From Alphaproteobacteria bacterium (GTDB taxonomy: Bacteria > Pseudomonadota > Alphaproteobacteria > SHVP01), in the NCBI GenBank assembly GCA_009694165.1, contig SHVP01000002.1:1-58132 (forward strand): a stretch of 58,132 bases of DNA, written 5' to 3'. The notes beneath the pieces were generated by a model. The model was given only the letters and a program-made list of their open reading frames with translations. It was not told the origin of the DNA and ran no database searches. Shown one piece after another: positions 35,747 to 43,639 of this stretch (positions are counted from its first letter, which is position 1; every line of letters starts with the position of its first letter). The translations under genes were made by a program, and so were the position numbers.

Positions 35747-36427
35747 ATGGCCACCGTCGAGATTTTCAGCGCCGAAGTCTGCCCCTATGCCCATCGGACG
35801 CGGCTCGCTTTGTTGGAAAAAGGCGTCGATTTCACCCTGACCGAGATCGACCTCAAGAACAAACCATCCTGGTTCGCCCAGGTCTCGCCCTACGGCAAGG
35901 TGCCGAGCATCCGGCACAATGGTCACATCGTCTATGAATCGGCCATCGTCAACGAGTACCTGGACGAGGTTTTTCCGACGCCGCCGATGATGCCCAAGGA
36001 TCCGGCGCGGCGGGCGCTGGCGCGGATCTGGATCGACTACTTCAACACCCGCTGCAACGTCATTGCCTACAAGCTGATCCGCGAAACCGACGAAACCAAA
36101 CACCCGGCCCTGGTCAAGGAGTTCAACGAGACGCTCCGTTTCATGGAGAATGAAGGCCTGCGCAAATTGGGGCAGGGACCGTTCTGGATGGCGGAGGGGA
36201 TCACCCTGGTCGATGTCGCGCTTTATCCGTCGTTCGAGCGCTTCTGTACGCTCGAGCACTACCGCGGCATCCGCATCCCCGAGGATTGCAGCCGACTGAA
36301 GACCTGGGTAGAGACCATGCGGGCGCGCCCATCGGTGCGCAAGATCGCCAATCAGCCGAGTTTCTACATCGAACGATCGTCGGCCTATGCCGGGCGCCCG
36401 ACCCGGGTGGCGGCAGCGGCGGAATAG
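35747..36427 (+). CDS. Glutathione S-transferase family protein
   Basis: A 226-residue GST. The thioredoxin-like N-terminal domain has the cysteine-type active site CPYAHRTRLAL near residue 12, then PYGKVPSIRHNGHIVYESAIVNEYLDE. The C-terminal helical domain follows from about residue 90. The cysteine-based site resembles omega/beta-type or stringent-starvation-like GSTs rather than Tyr/Ser classes, so thiol transferase or dehalogenase-type chemistry is possible. ATG 35747 has GGAGG six bases away. The gene is followed by a candidate antisense-strand small RNA. Confidence 0.88.
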   Translation: MATVEIFSAEVCPYAHRTRLALLEKGVDFTLTEIDLKNKPSWFAQVSPYGKVPSIRHNGHIVYESAIVNEYLDEVFPTPPMMPKDPARRALARIWIDYFNTRCNVIAYKLIRETDETKHPALVKEFNETLRFMENEGLRKLGQGPFWMAEGITLVDVALYPSFERFCTLEHYRGIRIPEDCSRLKTWVETMRARPSVRKIANQPSFYIERSSAYAGRPTRVAAAAE

Positions 36428-36433
36428 CGGTCG

Positions 36434-36464
36434 AAAAACGCCCCGTCCCTGACGGGACGGGGCG
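36434..36464 (-). terminator. Rho-independent terminator on the minus strand
   Basis: CGCCCCGTCCC (36439-36449) pairs with GGGACGGGGCG (36454-36464) around a four-base loop. The five A residues at 36434-36438 become a T tract after the hairpin when read on the minus strand. On the plus strand it has no T tract, so it is not a good terminator for the GST gene. It implies a minus-strand transcript between 36465 and about 36650. Confidence 0.65.
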
Positions 36465-36590
36465 ATGGGTCGCGAAGGGTCTTGCCTTAGGACGGCCCCG
36501 GGGAGGAGGAGACCCGACCGCTTTTGGTGATCGAGGCTCCTGGGGGGAAGAGGTCCTGCGATCGCGGCCGGGTCTGGAGGGCCAACGCTT
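36434..36590 (-). ncRNA. Candidate structured small RNA with anti-Shine-Dalgarno loops
   Basis: Read on the minus strand, the segment has two arms, 36565-36575 and 36510-36520, that can form an 11-bp stem with one G-U pair. Between and after them lie CCTCTTCCCCCC (36541-36553 region) and CTCCTCCTCCCC (36500-36511), both complementary to the GGAGG ribosome-binding sites used across this window. The segment ends in a strong hairpin followed by five Ts. Short RNAs with C-rich CCUCCUCCC loops are known in alphaproteobacteria (Rhodobacter CcsR RNAs, rhizobial cuckoo RNAs). No convincing -35 box is seen. The 5' end is estimated. Confidence 0.4.
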
Positions 36591-36663
36591 CCTATCTAGG
36601 CGGCCAATGCGGCTCGCGCGCGGCTGAATCAAGGCATTTTTGTGATCGCAAAGGAGTGAGGCG

Positions 36664-37329
36664 ATGTCGAGTCGAAGCCTTGGCCTGACCCAGGAACTAG
36701 CTGCCTATCTGCAGCGCGTCGCCGTCCGCGATAGCGACGTGCAACGTCGACTGCGCGAGGAAACGGCCCAGCACAAAGCGGCCGGGATGCAAATCTCGCC
36801 CGAACAGGGGGCCTTCATGGCCCTGCTCGTCCAGTCGATCGGCGCCAAGCGCTGCCTCGAGGTGGGCGTGTTCACCGGCTACTCCTCGCTGGTCGTCGCC
36901 CAGGCCTTGCCCGAAGACGGTCGCTTGATCGCCTGCGACGTCAGCGAAGAATGGACGGCGATTGCGCGGCGCTATTGGCAGGCGGCCGGGGTCGGTCACA
37001 AGATCGATTTGCGCTTGGGGCCGGCGCTCGACACGCTCGACCGTCTGATCGCGGCGGGCGAACGCGGGCGCTTCGATTTCGCGTTCATTGACGCCGACAA
37101 GAAAAACTATGACGGCTATTACGAGCGCGCACTCGCTTTGTTGCGGGTGGGCGGGCTGATCGGCATCGACAACGTGTTGTGGGGCGGCTCGGTTATCGAC
37201 GCGGCCAAGGCGGACGAAGATACGACGGCCATCCGGGCCCTCAATCAAAAGCTGCAGCAAGACCAGCGGGTCGACATCTGCATGCTGCCCATCGGCGACG
37301 GCCTGACGCTGGCTCGCAAGCGCGGCTAG
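36664..37329 (+). CDS. Class I SAM-dependent O-methyltransferase (CCoAOMT-like)
   Basis: A 221-residue methyltransferase of the family-3 O-methyltransferases. Motifs include ISPEQGAFMALLVQSIGAKRCLEVGVFTGYSS (SAM-binding loop near residue 60-80), the metal-site DFAFIDADKKNYDGYYE near 140, and GGLIGIDNVLWGG. Such enzymes methylate catechol-type hydroxyls with a divalent metal. AAGGAGTGAG precedes the ATG. The natural substrate is not evident. Confidence 0.9.
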   Translation: MSSRSLGLTQELAAYLQRVAVRDSDVQRRLREETAQHKAAGMQISPEQGAFMALLVQSIGAKRCLEVGVFTGYSSLVVAQALPEDGRLIACDVSEEWTAIARRYWQAAGVGHKIDLRLGPALDTLDRLIAAGERGRFDFAFIDADKKNYDGYYERALALLRVGGLIGIDNVLWGGSVIDAAKADEDTTAIRALNQKLQQDQRVDICMLPIGDGLTLARKRG

Positions 37330-37439
37330 CCGCCCGGCCGCGTCGCTTCAGGCATTGTCCGGCGGGGCCGTTGCGGCCTATCCTTAGCCTCCCAGGGGAG
37401 GGAACCGCCTAATCCACACGCGGGTTTGGGGGAGGCACA

Positions 37440-37529
37440 ATGACAACGAGCCGCCTGCCGCCGTTGCGGCACAAACGACTGATCCGGGCGCAAGGCCGGC
37501 TCGGCGCGGCCATGGGACGGCTCACGTGA
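37440..37529 (+). CDS. 29-codon upstream ORF coupled to the DUF2794 gene
   Basis: ATG 37440 is preceded by GGGGGAGGCACA, the strongest ribosome-binding site in the neighbourhood. The ORF encodes a basic 29-residue peptide (MTTSRLPPLRHKRLIRAQG...), ending TGA at 37527-37529, which overlaps the GTG start of the DUF2794 gene (GTGA). The DUF2794 GTG has no ribosome binding site of its own, so its translation may depend on this ORF. It is too short to assign to a family. Confidence 0.5.
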   Translation: MTTSRLPPLRHKRLIRAQGRLGAAMGRLT

Positions 37530-37885
37530 GCGAGGTCCTGCACCTATTACAACGGGAGCCCGGGCGAAGCCGGCGCTCCCGTTTTTCGTCTCTGGTGGCC
37601 TTCGACCGCCACGAGCTCAATCAGATTCTCACCATCTATAGCCGGATGGTGATCGCCGGCGAGTGGTGCGACTACGCCCTCAACATGGGCGAGAGCGAGG
37701 CGGCCTTTGCGATTTTCCGCCGGCGCTCGCCGGTACCGGCCTATCGCGTGGTCAAACGGGCGAAGAGCGCCGACGGCCGCCGCTATCGGCTCATCGAGGC
37801 CGGCGGCCGGGTCCTCAAGGAAGCGGGCGCCCTCGGCGAGGTGCTCGCCGCCGTCGATCGCCGCCACCTGATGCGGCTGGCCTAG
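37526..37885 (+). CDS. DUF2794 protein
   Basis: A 119-residue protein of DUF2794, a family largely confined to alphaproteobacteria. The signature VAFDRHELNQILTIYSRMVIAGEWCDYALNMGESEAAFAIFRR (residues ~24-66) and the ending PAYRVVKRAKSADGRRYRLIEAGGRVLK are clear. It is cytoplasmic with no known function. GTG start, coupled to the upstream 29-codon ORF. A bidirectional terminator separates it from the convergent Bax-inhibitor-like gene. Confidence 0.85.
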   Translation: MSEVLHLLQREPGRSRRSRFSSLVAFDRHELNQILTIYSRMVIAGEWCDYALNMGESEAAFAIFRRRSPVPAYRVVKRAKSADGRRYRLIEAGGRVLKEAGALGEVLAAVDRRHLMRLA

Positions 37886-37908
37886 CAGGGAATCGTTTCG
37901 CGCACAAA

Positions 37909-37936
37909 AAAGCCCGGCCGCGACGGGCCGGGCTTT
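37909..37936. terminator. Bidirectional Rho-independent terminator
   Basis: AAAGCCCGGCC (37909-37919) pairs perfectly with GGCCGGGCTTT (37926-37936) around a six-base loop. It is flanked by an A run on the left and Ts on the right, so it can stop transcripts from both sides. It lies between the convergent DUF2794 and Bax-inhibitor-like genes. Confidence 0.85.
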
Positions 37937-37953
37937 CCTGGGGAAATGCGGCG

Positions 37954-38673
37954 CTAGTTGCGGTTGCCGACGAGGCGCAACAGCATCAGGAACAGGTTGA
38001 TGAAGTCCAAGTAGAGACGGAGCGCGCCGAAGATTGCCCCCTTGGTCGCCACGGCGCCGTCGTGGCTCACATAGTCGTACTCGTTCTTGATCTGCTGGGT
38101 GTCGTAGGCGGTCAGGCCGACGAAGACCAGCACGCCCACCACCGAGACCACGAAGCTCAGCATGGCGCTGCCGAGGAAGATGTTGACGATGCTGGCGATG
38201 ATGATGCCGAACAGCCCCATGATCAGGAAGCTGCCGAAGCTCGTCAGGTCTTTCTTGGTCGTATAGCCCCAAAGGCTCATCGCGCCGAAGGTTCCGGCAG
38301 TGATGAAAAACACCTTGGTGATGCTTTCGGGCGTGTAGACCAGGAAGATGAAGCCGAGGGAGAGCCCGGTGAGCGCCGCGTAGAGCCAGTAGGCCATCTG
38401 CGCGGTGCCGACGCTCATCTTATGGATGCGGGCGGCGAGGAACCAAACCAAGCCGATCGGGGCCAGGACGACGATCCACATGATCGGGGTGCCGGCGAGC
38501 GCCTTCCACAGGCCGCTGGTCGCGGCCAGATAGGCGATGATCCCCGACACGGCCAGGCCGCCGACCATGTAGTTGTAGACGCGCAACATGTAGGCGCGCA
38601 GGCCCTGGTCGATCGTGACGTCCTGGGTCTGGGCGTCGGTCGCGACGCCGAAACGGTTTCTCGAGTCAGCCAT
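37954..38673 (-). CDS. Bax inhibitor-1/YccA family membrane protein
   Basis: A 239-residue protein with about seven transmembrane helices. Marks of the BI-1/YccA (UPF0005) family are YNYMVGGLAVSGIIAYLA near the start, LTGLSLGFIFLVYTPESITKVFFITAGTFGAMSLWGYTTKKDL in the middle, and LTAYDTQQIKNEYDYV (the conserved Asp pair linked to calcium leak) near the C-terminus. In E. coli YccA modulates FtsH. It is monocistronic, ending at a terminator. Confidence 0.93.
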   Translation of the reverse strand: MADSRNRFGVATDAQTQDVTIDQGLRAYMLRVYNYMVGGLAVSGIIAYLAATSGLWKALAGTPIMWIVVLAPIGLVWFLAARIHKMSVGTAQMAYWLYAALTGLSLGFIFLVYTPESITKVFFITAGTFGAMSLWGYTTKKDLTSFGSFLIMGLFGIIIASIVNIFLGSAMLSFVVSVVGVLVFVGLTAYDTQQIKNEYDYVSHDGAVATKGAIFGALRLYLDFINLFLMLLRLVGNRN

Positions 38674-38768
38674 AGAAAACCCCTTTTATGGATGTGGCTT
38701 TGCGGCGCAACGGTGCTAAAAGTATGGTCGCTCCACCGCGGAAATCAAGGCTGTCGCCGCTCGGTGCC

Positions 38769-41327
38769 CTAGGCGGTGCGCAGGACCGGGGCGGCGCGTT
38801 GGCTCAACGCGGCCCAGGTACCGACGAAGCCGAACACCATGGTCACCACCACGCCGGCGGCGGCGGTGCCGAAGGCGATGTCCGGCATGAAGCGCCATTC
38901 GGCCGCCATGACCTGGGTGATGATCAGATACGCGGCTAGCGTGCCGCCGCCGGTGGCCATGCCGCCGGTCAGGAGCCCGAGGAACGCGAATTCGGTCATG
39001 TATGCGCGGAGAACATCGCCCCGCGTCGCCCCGATGACTTTGAGGATCACGGCCTCATATACGCGGCGGCGATGGCCGGCGGCGACCGCGCCGGCCAGCA
39101 CGAACAGGCCCGCCAGCACGGTGATGCTCGCGGCTCCTGCAGCCGCCGAGGCGATGCGATTGAGGATGCGCGTGGCGGCATCGATCACGTCGCGCACGCG
39201 CACGGTCGACACATTGGCAAAACGGTCGGTCAGCCGTAGGTAGGTCGCGTTCTCCTCGCTGCGCTCGACCGAGGCCGTGGCGACATGCGTCTGCGGCGCC
39301 GCATCGAGGGCACCGGGGGCGAAGACCACCATGAAGTTGATGCCGAAATCCGACCAATCGATGCGACGAAGGTTGGCGATCCGCGCCGTGATGTCACGCC
39401 CGAGAATGTTAAAGGTGATCGGGTCGCCGACCGCCAGATTGAGGCCGCGCGCCATCGCCTCGTCGAGCGACACCAGCGGCTCGCCGGCATAGGAGGCCGG
39501 CCACCACTCGCCGCTGATGATGGTCGTGCGCCGCGGTCTGGTGCCGGCATAGGTGGCGCCGAACTCGCCCCGTCGCGCCCACTGCCAGGAGGCTGCAACC
39601 GCGGCGTCCTCGACCGGCAGACCCTTGAGCCCGACCAGGCGCGCCCGCAGGTTGGGTGTGCGTTCGAGATCGACGAAACCCGGTCCACCGCGCAACAACC
39701 GCTCGAACTCGGTGACCTGATCGGGCTGAATGTCGAGGAAGAAGAACGTGGGCGCGCGATCGGGAATCCGCTCTTTGACCTGGCGATCGAGATTGCCCTG
39801 AACCAGCGCCGTGGCGACCAGGACGGTAATGCCGACGCCGAGCGACACGACGACCGCCGCCGTGGGGGCGCCCGGACGTACGAGATTGGCCAGCGCCAAT
39901 CGCAAAAAGGGATAGCGAATCCGCGGCAGCAGCCGGACGCCGGCCACGACGCCCACGGCGGCAGCGCGGAACACGACCAGCGCCCCCACCGCCCCCACCA
40001 CGAACCAGGCGGCGATGAAGGGTTGCCCGACGCCGAAGATGGCGAGCGCCGCCAACGCGGACGCCGCGAGCGCGGTGAGCAGCATGAACGGCCACGCCGG
40101 CCAGCGCTGTGTCGGCGCCACCAGATCGCGGAACAGGCCGGCGGCAGGGATGTCGCGCGCCCGGGCGAGCGGCCAGAGCGCGAAGGACATGGCCGTCAGC
40201 GCGCCGAACGCCGCAGCGAGCGCCAGCGGTAGGGGATAAACGGCGACTTTGGCGGGAACCGGGAGCGAGGATCCGAACAGGGCCAGCCCCGCATAGGGGG
40301 CCAGGATCCCCAACACCAGGCCAACGGCGATGCCGATCGCCGCGAGCAGGCCCACCTGCAGAAAATAGGTGCGAAAGATCAGGCCGCTGCGGGCGCCGAG
40401 GCATTTCAGCGTGGCGATGGTTGCAATCTTGCCGCCGAGATAGGCGTTGATGGCGTTGCCGACGCCGATCCCGCCGACGACGAGGGCGGTAACACCCGCC
40501 AAGGTCAAGAAAATCGCCAGGCGCTCGACGAAACGCTTGATCGAGGGCTGCGCTTCGCGCGCGTTGCGGGCGCGCCAGCCCGCCTCGGGAAAGCGGGCGC
40601 GCAGGTTCTTTTCCCAAGTCTCATAGCTGGTGCCCGGCGCCAGGCGCGCCCGATAGCGGAAGCGGATCAGACTGCCCTCCTGCACCAGGCCGGCCGCGTC
40701 CAGGGCGGCATCGCCCACCAGCAAGCGCGGCCCGAGGCTGAAGGCGTTGGCGACGCGATCGGGTTCTTCGGCGAGGACGCCGCGGATTTCGAGGTCGATG
40801 TCGCCGACCCGCACGATGTCGCCCACGTCGATCCGCAGGCGCAGCAGCAGGGTGTCCTCGGCCACGGCGCCGAAGCGCCCGTCGCGCTCGGCCAAGGCCG
40901 GTGCCAGGTTGCCGCCGTTAGCTAGGCGGACGGCGCCGTACAGCGGATAGGCGCCATCGACCGATTTCAGTTCGACCAGGGTGCGCGCGCCGCTCGGCCG
41001 GGCCGAGCGCGCCATGGCGCGCAGCTCGCGCGCGACGGTCACCGCTTCGGCGCTCTCGCTCAGGTAGTCGAGGACCGGCCGCTCGACGTCCTGGGCGGTC
41101 TGAAAGATCTCGACGTCGCCGCCCAGCAGCGTGCGGGCGTTGTCCTCGATGCCGGCCACGATCATCGCCGACAGCGATCCGACCGCGGCGATGGCGAACA
41201 CGCCGAGCGCCAGACAGGCGAGAAAGACGCGGAAACCCTTGAGGCCGCCGCGCATCTCGCGGAGCGCGAAGCGCCAAGCGACCGACCAGTCGACGACGGA
41301 ATCGGCGGATGGAGGCGCTGCCGTCAT
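38769..41327 (-). CDS. FtsX-like ABC transporter permease (YbbP type)
   Basis: An 852-residue permease with two FtsX repeats. The first four-helix unit lies around residues 20-45 and 255-400 (LALGVFAIAAVGSLSAMIVAGIEDNA; GGIGVGNAINAYLGGKIATIATLKCLGAR). The second lies around 455-500 and 715-840 (VYEAVILKVIGATRGDVLRAYMTEF). Large periplasmic domains lie between. YbbP partners YbbA and is linked to lipid or thioester metabolism through the neighbouring TesA. Its ATG overlaps the ATPase stop. Confidence 0.9.
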   Translation of the reverse strand: MTAAPPSADSVVDWSVAWRFALREMRGGLKGFRVFLACLALGVFAIAAVGSLSAMIVAGIEDNARTLLGGDVEIFQTAQDVERPVLDYLSESAEAVTVARELRAMARSARPSGARTLVELKSVDGAYPLYGAVRLANGGNLAPALAERDGRFGAVAEDTLLLRLRIDVGDIVRVGDIDLEIRGVLAEEPDRVANAFSLGPRLLVGDAALDAAGLVQEGSLIRFRYRARLAPGTSYETWEKNLRARFPEAGWRARNAREAQPSIKRFVERLAIFLTLAGVTALVVGGIGVGNAINAYLGGKIATIATLKCLGARSGLIFRTYFLQVGLLAAIGIAVGLVLGILAPYAGLALFGSSLPVPAKVAVYPLPLALAAAFGALTAMSFALWPLARARDIPAAGLFRDLVAPTQRWPAWPFMLLTALAASALAALAIFGVGQPFIAAWFVVGAVGALVVFRAAAVGVVAGVRLLPRIRYPFLRLALANLVRPGAPTAAVVVSLGVGITVLVATALVQGNLDRQVKERIPDRAPTFFFLDIQPDQVTEFERLLRGGPGFVDLERTPNLRARLVGLKGLPVEDAAVAASWQWARRGEFGATYAGTRPRRTTIISGEWWPASYAGEPLVSLDEAMARGLNLAVGDPITFNILGRDITARIANLRRIDWSDFGINFMVVFAPGALDAAPQTHVATASVERSEENATYLRLTDRFANVSTVRVRDVIDAATRILNRIASAAAGAASITVLAGLFVLAGAVAAGHRRRVYEAVILKVIGATRGDVLRAYMTEFAFLGLLTGGMATGGGTLAAYLIITQVMAAEWRFMPDIAFGTAAAGVVVTMVFGFVGTWAALSQRAAPVLRTA

Positions 41328-42052
41328 TGCGCGGCGGCGGTGGCCGAATCGCGCTCGATGACGCCGTCGCGCATACGGACGATGCGGTCGCAACGGCGCG
41401 CCAGGCGTTCCTCGTGCGTGATGAGGACGAGAGTTGTTTGTTCGCGGTCGCGCATGGCGAACAGCGTCTCGATCACGGCGCGTCCCGTCTCGCCGTCGAG
41501 GTTACCGGTCGGCTCGTCGGCCAGCAGCAGATTGGGCTTGGTAACGAAGGCGCGCGCCAGCGCGACTCGTTGCTGTTCGCCGCCCGACAGTTGCGCCGGG
41601 TAATGATCGAGGCGATGACCGAGGCCGACGGCGCGCAACGTCTCCTCGGCCCGCGCAAACGCGGCCCGGTCGCGCGACAGCTCGAGCGGAATGGCGACGT
41701 TCTCGAGCGCCGTCATGGTCGTGACCAGGTGGAAGGATTGAAAGACGATGCCGATATGCCGGCGCCTGAACAACGCCAGCGCGTCCTCGCTGATCGCCGA
41801 GCCGATCTCTTGATCAGCGATCCGGACCGACCCACTTGAAGGGCGTTCGAGTCCGGACATGACGGCCATCATCGTCGATTTTCCCGAACCAGACGGCCCG
41901 ACGACGCCGACCGCTTCACCCTCGGCGACGGTAAAGTCGACGCCGCGCAGAATCTCGACCGGCCCGGCGGCGCTCGAGAGGTTGAGACGGACGTCGCGCA
42001 GGACGACCAGGTCTTTACGGGCCCGTCGTGCGATGGCACTATCCGCGGTCAT
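41324..42052 (-). CDS. ABC transporter ATPase (YbbA type)
   Basis: A 242-residue ABC ATPase. Walker [10 protein letters not shown] near residue 53, Q-loop FQSFHLV, signature LSGGEQQR, Walker B LLLADEPTGNLD and H-loop ITHEERLA are all intact. It pairs with the FtsX-like permease downstream (ATGA overlap). It is divergent from tesA with only about 50 bases between, the arrangement also seen in E. coli (tesA/ybbA-ybbP), so the three probably act together. Confidence 0.92.
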   Translation of the reverse strand: MTADSAIARRARKDLVVLRDVRLNLSSAAGPVEILRGVDFTVAEGEAVGVVGPSGSGKSTMMAVMSGLERPSSGSVRIADQEIGSAISEDALALFRRRHIGIVFQSFHLVTTMTALENVAIPLELSRDRAAFARAEETLRAVGLGHRLDHYPAQLSGGEQQRVALARAFVTKPNLLLADEPTGNLDGETGRAVIETLFAMRDREQTTLVLITHEERLARRCDRIVRMRDGVIERDSATAAAQ

Positions 42053-42101
42053 GCAGGGCCCTCAAGCTTGCGCCAGCCCTGGAAAAGATGGTCGCGACAG
42101 G

Positions 42102-42796
42102 ATGCCCGCGAGCCAGGGTGACAGAGTCCAATATCGCGCTGCGCTTCGGCTTTTCAACCGAATCGCCGCCGCGCTTCTTATCACGTTCACGTGGAATTGG
42201 GGCGATAGCATGGCGGCCGAACGGGCCGCCGTGGTGACGATCCTGGGCGACAGTCTCGCCGCCGGCTACGGCCTGCCGGCGGAACAGGCCTTCCCCGTCC
42301 GGCTCGAGGCGCGCCTCAAGGCCAGCGGCGACAATGTCCGCGTCGTCAATGCCGGCGTGTCCGGCGACACGACGGCGGGCGGCCTGGCGCGGCTCGACTG
42401 GGTGCTGGGCGAGCGGCCCGACCTGGTAGTGATCGAACTCGGCGGCAACGACGCGCTGCGCGGCCTCGACCCGGAGACGGCGGAACGCAATCTCGATGCA
42501 ATGCTGGCGACGCTGGCCGCCCGCGGCGTACCGGCGGCGCTCGTCGGCATGCGGGCGCCGCGGAATCTGGGCCGCGAGTACTACGAGCGCTTCGATTCGA
42601 TGTACGAGCGTCTGGCCCAGAAGTACAAGGTGCCGCTCTACCCCTTTTTCCTCGACGGCGTGGCGCTGCGCCCCGACCTCAACCAGCCTGACTTGATTCA
42701 CCCCAATGCCGCGGGGGTCGAGCAGATCGTCGAACGATTTTCCCCTTTCTTGCGCGGCCTGCTCGCCGGGGGACGACGGACGGGGTCTCGGGATGA
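42102..42796 (+). CDS. tesA: Arylesterase / lysophospholipase (SGNH hydrolase, TesA-like)
   Basis: A secreted SGNH esterase. Block I is ILGDSLAAGYGLP with the nucleophile Ser, block II has VVNAGVSGDTTAGGLARLDW, block III is IELGGNDALRG and block V is DLIHPNAAG with Asp and His. The N-terminal RLFNRIAAALLITF segment is a probable signal peptide; the start (ATG 42102 or the weaker ATG 42210) is uncertain. As sequenced the frame does not stop where expected and runs on to 42947. One more G in the G5 run at 42768-42772 would stop it at TGA 42794-42796, overlapping the thpR start. Confidence 0.82.
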
Positions 42797-43346
42797 CCCG
42801 GTTGTTTGTCGGGTTGGCGCTCGAGCCCTCACTGGTCGATCGGCTCACGATCCTGTGCGGCGGCGTTCCGGGGGCCCGCTGGCAGTCGGCAGAGCAGTTG
42901 CACCTGACGCTCGGGTTCATCGGCGAGGTCGATGGCAAGACCTTTGACGACGTGCGGTTTGCCCTCCGCTCGGTGTACTCGTCGAAGTTCGATCTGCGCA
43001 TCGACGACATCGGCCACTTCGGCGAGAAGAGGCGCGTCCATGCGCTGTGGGCGAGGGTTCCCGCGCATCCCGAACTCATGGCGCTGCAGGCGCGGATTGA
43101 ATCGGTGCTGGTTCGCTATGGTTTCATGCCCGAGTCGCGCAAGTACAAGCCGCATATCACGCTGGCACGGCTGCACCACTCGCCGCTCGATCGGGTGTTG
43201 ATGTTCCTGTCGTCTAACGCGCTCTTTTCGGCCGGTCCGGTCATGGTCGATGAGTTTCATCTGTTTTCGAGCCACCAGGGCCGGGCCGGGTCGGGTCGAT
43301 CTATCGCATCGAGGAAAGCTACCCGCTTAACCGGATGGCGGCGTGA
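42793..43346 (+). CDS. thpR: RNA 2',3'-cyclic phosphodiesterase, C-terminus frameshifted
   Basis: A 2H-phosphoesterase. The two H-x-T-x motifs are HLTLGF near residue 37 and HITLAR near residue 119, the usual spacing. FHLFSSH near residue 155 marks the end of the family domain. The expected tail (SIYRIEESYPLNRMAA) is present but in another frame. One missing G near 43293-43296 makes the sequenced frame diverge and run to 43365 instead of TGA 43344-43346. With the repair the protein is 184 residues. Both catalytic motifs are upstream of the shift. Confidence 0.82.
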
Positions 43347-43615
43347 TGAGCGACGATTTCTCTGACATCAAGTTGACGCGCTGGCAGCGCTGGGGGCGCT
43401 GGCTCGAAACCCGCATGGGCTACGAGTTCCTCTGCCGCGATTGCAACAATCTCGCCCGCCACGGCGAAGTGGGACCGGATGGCAGTGGTTGCCTGGGTCA
43501 ATGCGGCCTTAGCAACGAGCAGCGCGCGGCCGAGTATCGCCAGGGCTCGGACGCCTACGTGCCGCGGGTCAAGGCGCGCACGCGCTCACGGTGGGGAATT
43601 GGCGCCACCGACTGA
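43346..43615 (+). CDS. Small Cys-rich protein of unknown function
   Basis: An 89-residue protein starting at ATG 43346, overlapping the repaired thpR stop (TGATG). It has FLCRDCNN and GCLGQCG, two Cys pairs about 23 residues apart, likely a zinc site. Trp/Arg-rich flanks (TRWQRWGRWLETRMGYE at the start, RTRSRWGIG at the end) are positively charged, which would suit nucleic acid binding. No family is recognised. The Cys pattern is not that of a classical rubredoxin knuckle. Confidence 0.55.
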   Translation: MSDDFSDIKLTRWQRWGRWLETRMGYEFLCRDCNNLARHGEVGPDGSGCLGQCGLSNEQRAAEYRQGSDAYVPRVKARTRSRWGIGATD

Positions 43616-43639
43616 GGCGGGCGCGCGCGCGCGGTGCCG

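Noticed and set aside
36434..36464. Terminator for the GST gene on the plus strand
   Set aside because: The hairpin has a T tract only on the minus strand; on the plus strand it is followed by GATGGGTCG.
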